NCBI RefSeq assembly: GCF_009762325.1
Contig: NZ_CP034348.1
Coordinates: 1,618,501 to 1,682,500 of the forward strand
Reading direction: 5' to 3'
Source of the DNA: Roseovarius faecimaris
Lineage (GTDB): Bacteria > Pseudomonadota > Alphaproteobacteria > Rhodobacterales > Rhodobacteraceae
DNA length: 64,000 nt
Shown here: piece by piece, positions 59,419 to 64,000 of the stretch
Layout: each line of letters begins with the position of its first letter
Numbering within the stretch: the first letter of the stretch is position 1
Position numbers and translations under genes: made by a program
The notes under the pieces: model-generated
The model's database searches: none
Told to the model about the DNA's origin: nothing
What the model saw: only the letters and a program-made list of their open reading frames with translations

Positions 59419-60137
59419 CCACGGTGCCGCTTTTTCGCGAGGATGCCTATCTCAGCGAGGCCCCGGCGGAGGTTGTAGCCCACACGCCCGAGGGCGGGAT
59501 CGTGCTGGATGCGTCGATCTTTTATCCGACCGGGGGCGGGCAACCCGGCGATTCCGGGCGGATCCGCTGGCAGGGCGGGGCGGTCAATGTGGCCACGACC
59601 GTGAAGGCCGAGGCCGACGATATCGCGCTGGTGCCCTCAGAGCCGCAGGCGCTGCCCGCGATCGGCACGCAAGTGGTGCAAGAGCTCGACTGGGCGCGCC
59701 GGCACCGGCATATGCGCCTGCACACGGCGCTGCATCTTCTGTCTGTCGTGATCCCCTTGCCGGTGACGGGCGGGGCCATCGGCACCGAGAAGGGGCGGCT
59801 CGATTTTGACATGCCGGAGGCCCCCGAAGACCGCGAGGCGCTGGAACGCGAGCTGAACGCGCTGATAGACCGGGATCTGAAAGTGTCACAGGACTGGATC
59901 AGCGATGAGGCGCTGCGCGCGCAGCCCGAGCTTGTGAAGACCATGTCGGTCGCCCCTCCGATGGGGGCCGGGCGGGTGCGTCTGGTGCGGATCGGAGAGG
60001 GGCGCGGGCAGGTCGATCTGCAGCCCTGCGGCGGCACCCATGTGGCGCGCACCGCCGAGATCGGCCGGGTGCGCCTGGGCAAGATCGAGAAGAAGGGCCG
60101 TCAGAACCGGCGGGTCTATCTGCATCTTGACGACTGA
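59415..60137 (+). CDS. alanyl-tRNA editing protein (AlaX)
   Basis: 240 residues, ATGA overlap with the channel gene. It holds the editing-domain motifs: ASIFYPTGGGQPGDSG, RLHTALHLLSVV (two His ligands), and QPCGGTHVARTAEIG (Cys and His ligands). AlaX proteins hydrolyse Ser-tRNA(Ala) made by alanyl-tRNA synthetase mistakes; this is the stand-alone form. It is followed by the tRNA-Ser(GGA) gene after about 120 bp. Confidence 0.9.
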   Translation: MTTVPLFREDAYLSEAPAEVVAHTPEGGIVLDASIFYPTGGGQPGDSGRIRWQGGAVNVATTVKAEADDIALVPSEPQALPAIGTQVVQELDWARRHRHMRLHTALHLLSVVIPLPVTGGAIGTEKGRLDFDMPEAPEDREALERELNALIDRDLKVSQDWISDEALRAQPELVKTMSVAPPMGAGRVRLVRIGEGRGQVDLQPCGGTHVARTAEIGRVRLGKIEKKGRQNRRVYLHLDD

Positions 60138-60256
60138 CCAAGCCGCACGGGCAGGGGGCGGATAAGAGGGCAGGCGGACAGGCTTTTTTTCGACCTGCAC
60201 GCCAGGGCCAATTTCCCCCTTGCACCGCCCCCTCGGCCTTCATTATACCCGGCGGC

Positions 60257-60346
60257 GGACAGGTGGCCGAGTGGTCGAAGGCGCGCGCCTGGAAAGTGCG
60301 TAGGCGGGAAACCGTCTCGAGGGTTCGAATCCCTTCCTGTCCGCCA
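60257..60346 (+). tRNA. tRNA-Ser (GGA)
   Basis: 90 bases with long variable arm. Acceptor GGACAGG pairs with CCTGTCC, D arm TGGCCGAGTGGTCGAAGGC, anticodon loop CTGGAAA, variable arm GCGTAGGCGGGAAACCGTCTC, T arm GAGGGTTCGAATCCCTT, discriminator G and CCA encoded. Confidence 0.95.
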
Positions 60347-60637
60347 CAACATAAGTCATTGATATTAAACGATTTTACACCTCACGTATTGTGGCGTGTT
60401 TTCCGCGACTTGTGCGGGGCGTTGGCCTCTAGAGACTTGAATTCACAGGCGAAATAGCCGCCCGAAACGGCCCGAGTCTCTGTTTGGCATTTGGCGCGAT
60501 ACGGTTTTCGGCGCCCGCTTCCGGCGCTGGACTTGACTTTCGGTTGAATGAAAGCTGATGGCCACCGAATTCCCAGGCAGCCCGCGGACCCAGCCAGCCT
60601 CGTATGGCATAAGATGCAGCCTGCCTGCAGACTGGCC

Positions 60638-61497
60638 TCAACTTGGGTTCGCATGGCGTTTTTTATCCCGATACCGAGCAACGCGAAGTGCGCCGACTTC
60701 AAAGTATCGTAGTTCGAAGAAACGGGATTCATGCACGACCTGCCGCCAACTGCTGCATCCATATTTCTCGGGCCGTTGTTCTGGATACCGCTCCGCAATC
60801 CACCTGTCAGCCTCCGCGACGCTCGTCCAACCCTCGACGGCCAACACTCCAGAGGCTTCCTGCAGCGCGCGCACAATGCCTGCGTCGGGCCAGAACACTT
60901 TGCCATCCGGGTGAATGCCGTTCACCACGAGGTCGTGGAATGCATCTGATTGGACGACCCCCGCGAGCGCCCGACGAGCGTCATGCATGCCTTTGGCCCA
61001 TGCCCGGAGTTCTTCGAAATGCTGGTCAATCCGGGTGTAGGCTTCGATCAAGGCATCGCGGCCGCCACGGCATCCGTCCAGGGTTCCGATGTCGTGCTGG
61101 TCAATGAAATGATGGACCAGGTTGTTCCGCAGAAGCACCAATTCCCTCAGCTCATTCTCAGTCCGAAATCCGCGTCCGATAGTTGCAGCCGACTGCCGAT
61201 TGAGATGTGGCCATTAGAGGTATCGGTTGAGGTCGGTATCGGAGTGTCGACCTCATTGGGAACAACATACGATCCCAGGAGTTCGCTGACTATGGTTCCG
61301 AGCGTCTTGCCGGCGGTGGCGGTCATGCGCGCGGCCCTCACTTCCTCCAAGGCATGAGGCGGCCCTGAGATTTCGTAGTTCGCCATAATAGCTTTGATCA
61401 GACGTTCGTACTGTTGTAGCCGCAGCAAACATCGACCCAGTAATCGCTGGACCTCACGCTGAAGCGCCTGCAGTGCTTCGTCAGAATTTGCCGTCAT
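60638..61497 (-). pseudogene. OST-HTH/LOTUS-domain protein, frameshifted
   Basis: Two minus-strand frames make one protein: 61497-61147 (116 residues, DEALQALQREVQRLLGRCLL and LLRLQQYERLIKAIMAN) and 61141-60638 (167 residues, LRNNLVHHFIDQHDIGTL, then HFEELRAWAKGMHDARRAL and EKYGCSSWRQVVHES). In a whole homologue they are continuous, with the segment ENELRELVLL between them, and this segment is indeed present near 61150 in the second frame. A one-base frameshift near 61155-61175 separates the halves. The C-terminal ~70 residues form the OST-HTH/LOTUS RNA-binding domain. A sequencing error cannot be excluded. Confidence 0.7.
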
Positions 61498-62073
61498 GCC
61501 GAAATCTAGCTCCGTTTTCTTGCGTCAACCATATAATGACCCGGGACACTGTACAGGCTGGTTTATTGCCGCCGTGTCGGGAGGGAACGACTGAGGCGCT
61601 ACTCGGCGACACGATAAGAAAGGCGGTGTCACGGCGCCAAGTCGGCCATTGCGTTCATCGTAAAGGCGAGCGCCAGGGAGCTGAAAAGTTATGCAAAATC
61701 AACAGTCTACCCTAATTTCCACGCTGAAATTATGACGTGTTTTCCGGGGGTTACAGAAAGGAACATATCTCTGGTTCGAATCCAGAGCGCTCCGCCACCC
61801 ACCCCTATCTTGGTCATGTCAGATTAACTTGGCCTGAGCCGGGCAGGGCGCTTGCCGTGCCTCTGGCCATGACCATGCGATGATCTGCAGGCGTGCGGTC
61901 GCCGGCTCAACAACTGCGTTGAGACTTCACACCTGCCGTGCCCGGCATGATCATCGAAGATCAAGCTCGGACTTGGAATGACATATCCACGGGTGATCCT
62001 TGACGAGGGCGCATTGTGATGTCGCCCCATCCGCTCTAGCATGCGCAACAGATAGCATATCGACAGGGACGGA
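61498..62073. other. intergenic region with a tRNA 3'-end scar
   Basis: No gene is convincing. The one structured piece is the tRNA-like fragment at 61770-61797. Around 61731-61745 the sequence CGTGTTTTCCG repeats one that lies just after tRNA-Ser (about 60395-60405), so a small island may once have occupied 60.4-61.7 kb. Confidence 0.4.
61770..61797 (+). repeat. tRNA-Ser-type 3' fragment (T arm to CCA)
   Basis: TCTGG-TTCGAAT-CCAGA forms a T arm, followed by GCGCTCC, G and CCA as an acceptor 3' strand. No matching GGAGCGC 5' half is found upstream. It is not a copy of the tRNA-Ser at 60257 (different stems). A typical scar of integration into another serine tRNA. Confidence 0.5.
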
Positions 62074-62754
62074 ATGGAAGACTTGCATTTTGCCGACTAC
62101 CTGGTGTTCGCGGGTGCCGGGATGTTCGTTCTAGGTTATCTTATCATCAACCAGGTGATACTGCGGATCATGCTGCTTGTGGGGACCCTGTTGTACATCT
62201 GGTACTACGGGGTGGTGGATGATACCCCGCTTTGGTCGGCGATCTGGGCGAGCACTGCGACAGGAACCGCGAATATTTTGGGGTTGCTCAACCTGTTCTA
62301 CAGCAGGTCGGCACTGGCCATCCCGCACGGCTTTCAGGATATCTATGAGCGCTTTGACAACCTGCCGCCGGGAGACTTCGCAAAACTGATGCGCGCATCG
62401 GAACGCGTCCATCGACCGGATGGTCATCGTCTGGTTACGGAAGGCGCGCAGGTTGCCACACTTTACTACATTCTCGAGGGGAATGCGCAGATCACAAAGG
62501 GCCTTAACAGCTTTGAAATCGCAGAGGACACGTTTGTGGGCGAGATCGGCTATCTGACTGGCAATCCTGCTTCGGCGACCGCCGAACTGGCACAGGACAG
62601 CGTCCTGCTCGAATGGGATGTGGCAAAACTTCGCAAACGCGCCCGGCGCGATCCGCGTTTCAAACTGGCTCTGGAGGCGCTTATCTCGCTTGATCTGGCT
62701 GAAAAAGTCACGCGGTCAGTGCGCGCCCACCCACAAGAGCCACCGGTGCTTTGA
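62074..62754 (+). CDS. membrane protein with cyclic-nucleotide-binding (Popeye-like) domain
   Basis: 226 residues. Three hydrophobic segments at about 8-24, 27-45 and 52-73 (YLVFAGAGMFVLGYLIINQV first), then a cNMP-binding beta-roll at about 90-200: LVTEGAQVATLYYILEGNAQI, FVGEIGYLTGNPASATAELA with the phosphate-binding cassette. The order three membrane helices plus cNMP domain is that of Popeye proteins. The ligand (cAMP or other) and partner are unknown. The start has a GGGACGGA site. Confidence 0.8.
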   Translation: MEDLHFADYLVFAGAGMFVLGYLIINQVILRIMLLVGTLLYIWYYGVVDDTPLWSAIWASTATGTANILGLLNLFYSRSALAIPHGFQDIYERFDNLPPGDFAKLMRASERVHRPDGHRLVTEGAQVATLYYILEGNAQITKGLNSFEIAEDTFVGEIGYLTGNPASATAELAQDSVLLEWDVAKLRKRARRDPRFKLALEALISLDLAEKVTRSVRAHPQEPPVL

Positions 62755-62908
62755 AAACTGCAGCAATGTCATCTTAAAGTGGCGCGGACTGGGTTTGCGC
62801 ATTCAGCGGCAAACCGAGACTGGTACGAAGTCGCCTGACGGTAGTAGTGAGACCAGCTCGACCCGGTCTGACATCGCCAGTTGCCCGGCGTGCCTCCGTC
62901 TCGGCCGA

Positions 62909-63670
62909 TTATGCGGATTTGGAGGGGCGCGGGACGCTGTCCCAGTTTAGGCTGGCTGCAATGTCTTGTGCGATCCGCACCATCGCCACACCGATTTTGG
63001 CGCGGAACGCGGGCGAGAAAACGCGGGTCGATCCTGTTGCGCCGATCGACAGGGTCGCGCCCGGTCCGTCATGGCTTAGCGGGGCGGCCACCGAACACAT
63101 GCCGCGCTCTATCTCTTCGACGCATTCGGCATAGCCGCGCTGTCGGATGAGAGCGAGTTCGGCCGTGACATCCTCAAGGCGCGTCAGGGTGAATTCGGTG
63201 TAGGATTTCAACTGCCCTTCGAGGTGTTTCGACAGCAGCAGATCGGGCGAAAACGCGACAATCGCCTTTGAGCAGGAGCACGCATGCAGCGGGCGTTTGC
63301 CCAGGCCGGGATGGAGAAAGGACACGCCGTTACCGGGCGTTTCCACATGGATGATCTCCACGGCGCGTCCGCGCAGCCGGGACAGGAAAAACGCCGCGCC
63401 ATAAGTGGCCGCCGATTGCCGGAGGCTGGGGGCGACACGTTCGATGAGCGAGTGGTCCGACTGGTCTGCCCGGACAATCCGTTTCAGGCGCGTGCCGACC
63501 GCGAAGCGCCCGCGCGCCACCGGCTCCAGCAATCCTGCGTTCACCAGATCCTGCACCAGGCGATACGCCGTCGCCTTGGGCAGCTCCGAATGGGCGCAGA
63601 TATCGGTCACGGTCGCCTCGCCCCTCTGTCCGACGATTTCAAGGATCAGCGTCAGGCGTTCCAGATGCAT
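62909..63670 (-). CDS. IclR-family transcriptional regulator
   Basis: 253 residues from the ATG at 63670 (an upstream in-frame ATG at 63721 would run through the operator). N-terminal winged [23 protein letters not shown] then [20 protein letters not shown]. The C-terminal effector domain has [25 protein letters not shown] and [10 protein letters not shown], with the three Cys typical of the ligand pocket edges. It is divergent from the methanethiol-oxidase-like gene and probably controls it from the operator in the 73-bp gap. The effector is unknown. Confidence 0.88.
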   Translation of the reverse strand: MHLERLTLILEIVGQRGEATVTDICAHSELPKATAYRLVQDLVNAGLLEPVARGRFAVGTRLKRIVRADQSDHSLIERVAPSLRQSAATYGAAFFLSRLRGRAVEIIHVETPGNGVSFLHPGLGKRPLHACSCSKAIVAFSPDLLLSKHLEGQLKSYTEFTLTRLEDVTAELALIRQRGYAECVEEIERGMCSVAAPLSHDGPGATLSIGATGSTRVFSPAFRAKIGVAMVRIAQDIAASLNWDSVPRPSKSA

Positions 63671-63680
63671 GTTTTTCTCA

Positions 63681-63707
63681 TTTCGTAATAAGTCATTTTT
63701 CGTTATA
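63681..63707. promoter_or_regulatory. putative IclR operator
   Basis: TTTCGTAATA at 63681 and TTTCGTTATA at 63698 form a direct repeat with a 17-bp step between the divergent IclR and MTO-like genes. AT-rich, positioned over the probable promoters. Inference from placement. Confidence 0.5.
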
Positions 63708-63743
63708 CGGGAATTAATCAAGAATCAAGGGAGGACGCGGACG

Positions 63744-64000
63744 ATGGACGGAGCATGTTGCGGACCGGGTTACGCAAGCCCGCAGGAGGCCATCAGGGCA
63801 CCGAGGGAGAAACTGCTTTACACGATTGCCATCTACACGGGGACCGGGATCCAGAAACCGGATTACCTGGCCACGGTGGATGCAGACCCTGACAGCCCGA
63901 CCTATTCCCAGGTCATTCACCGGCTGGAAATGCCGGGGATCGGGGACGAGCTGCACCATATGGGGTGGAATGCGTGTTCGTCCTGTCATGACGACAGTTC
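63744..64000 (+). CDS. methanethiol oxidase / selenium-binding protein (N-terminal part)
   Basis: The first 85 residues; the gene continues beyond the window. It has an AAGGGAGGA site before the ATG. The sequence runs [43 protein letters not shown] and [17 protein letters not shown], which matches the SELENBP1/MtoX family start, including the Cys-rich N-terminus and the conserved [12 protein letters not shown]. These enzymes oxidise methanethiol (from DMSP or methionine breakdown) to formaldehyde, sulfide and peroxide. Divergent from IclR. Confidence 0.88.
   Translation, partial: MDGACCGPGYASPQEAIRAPREKLLYTIAIYTGTGIQKPDYLATVDADPDSPTYSQVIHRLEMPGIGDELHHMGWNACSSCHDDS

Noticed and set aside
1..64000. 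CRISPR array
   Set aside because: No run of regularly spaced repeats of 25-40 bp was seen; the only short periodic repeats are at 1436-1471, 6283-6482 and 44895-44939, all too short.

Overview
The window is about 64 kb of chromosome from an alphaproteobacterium of the Rhodobacteraceae (Roseobacter group). The evidence is a permuted two-piece ssrA gene with the tag ANDNRAPVALAA, the ATP-synthase zeta inhibitor (DUF1476), a trgA-trgB-cysK tellurite block, an SspB-alpha protein, a GTTC-N7-GTTC SOS box and GC-rich core codon use. This placement rests on gene content and motif recognition, not on a database search.

Layout. 1-1345: start of a Tat-exported TRAP solute receptor, then a VOC protein. 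1377-12658: an ~11.3 kb integrated element in a tRNA-Asn gene, bounded by a perfect 47-bp repeat of the tRNA 3' half. It carries a tyrosine integrase, a coupled unknown gene, an AlpA-like regulator, a VapE/primase protein followed by iteron-like repeats, and a cargo of five genes: a polytopic membrane protein facing a four-gene ATGA-coupled operon (HAD-UbiA fusion, GtrA, DprE1-like oxidase, DprE2-like reductase). This cargo should make polyprenyl-phospho-D-arabinofuranose and pass it to a surface glycan, so the element looks like a phage-satellite-type island with a surface-conversion cassette. This is the most interesting part of the window.

12.7-20 kb: metallo-hydrolase, sensor kinase, a CAT-anticodon tRNA, purM-purN, ribonuclease D, a lipoprotein and SufE. 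19.3-25.5 kb: DUF1638, a corrinoid protein, an SOS-box-bearing radical SAM gene, a homocysteine methyltransferase, an MprF-like protein and the zeta subunit; the corrinoid protein and methyltransferase may form a split methionine synthase. 25.7-28.4 kb: purC, purS and purQ with a zinc alcohol dehydrogenase between purS and purQ. 28.5-31.6 kb: a DctB/DctD-like pair whose DctD lacks the GAFTGA loop. 33-36 kb: rne with a long leader, then a TusA-like protein. 36-40 kb: CcdA, a membrane-associated alpha/beta hydrolase coupled to a cytochrome P450, and a 59-codon small gene. 40-44.4 kb (minus strand): chrB-like, chrA, sspB, fumC, DUF4169 and an RHH protein.

44.5-50 kb: ssrA with a clear promoter and an upstream inverted repeat, a 684-residue exported orphan protein, an EamA exporter and a BCCT transporter. 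50-60 kb (plus strand): PLP enzyme, photolyase, cyclopropane-fatty-acid synthase family, trgA, trgB, cysK, a large MscS channel and AlaX, most of them coupled. 60-62 kb: tRNA-Ser(GGA), a frameshifted LOTUS-domain gene and a tRNA 3'-end scar. 62-64 kb: a cNMP-binding membrane protein, then IclR facing the start of a methanethiol oxidase/selenium-binding gene.
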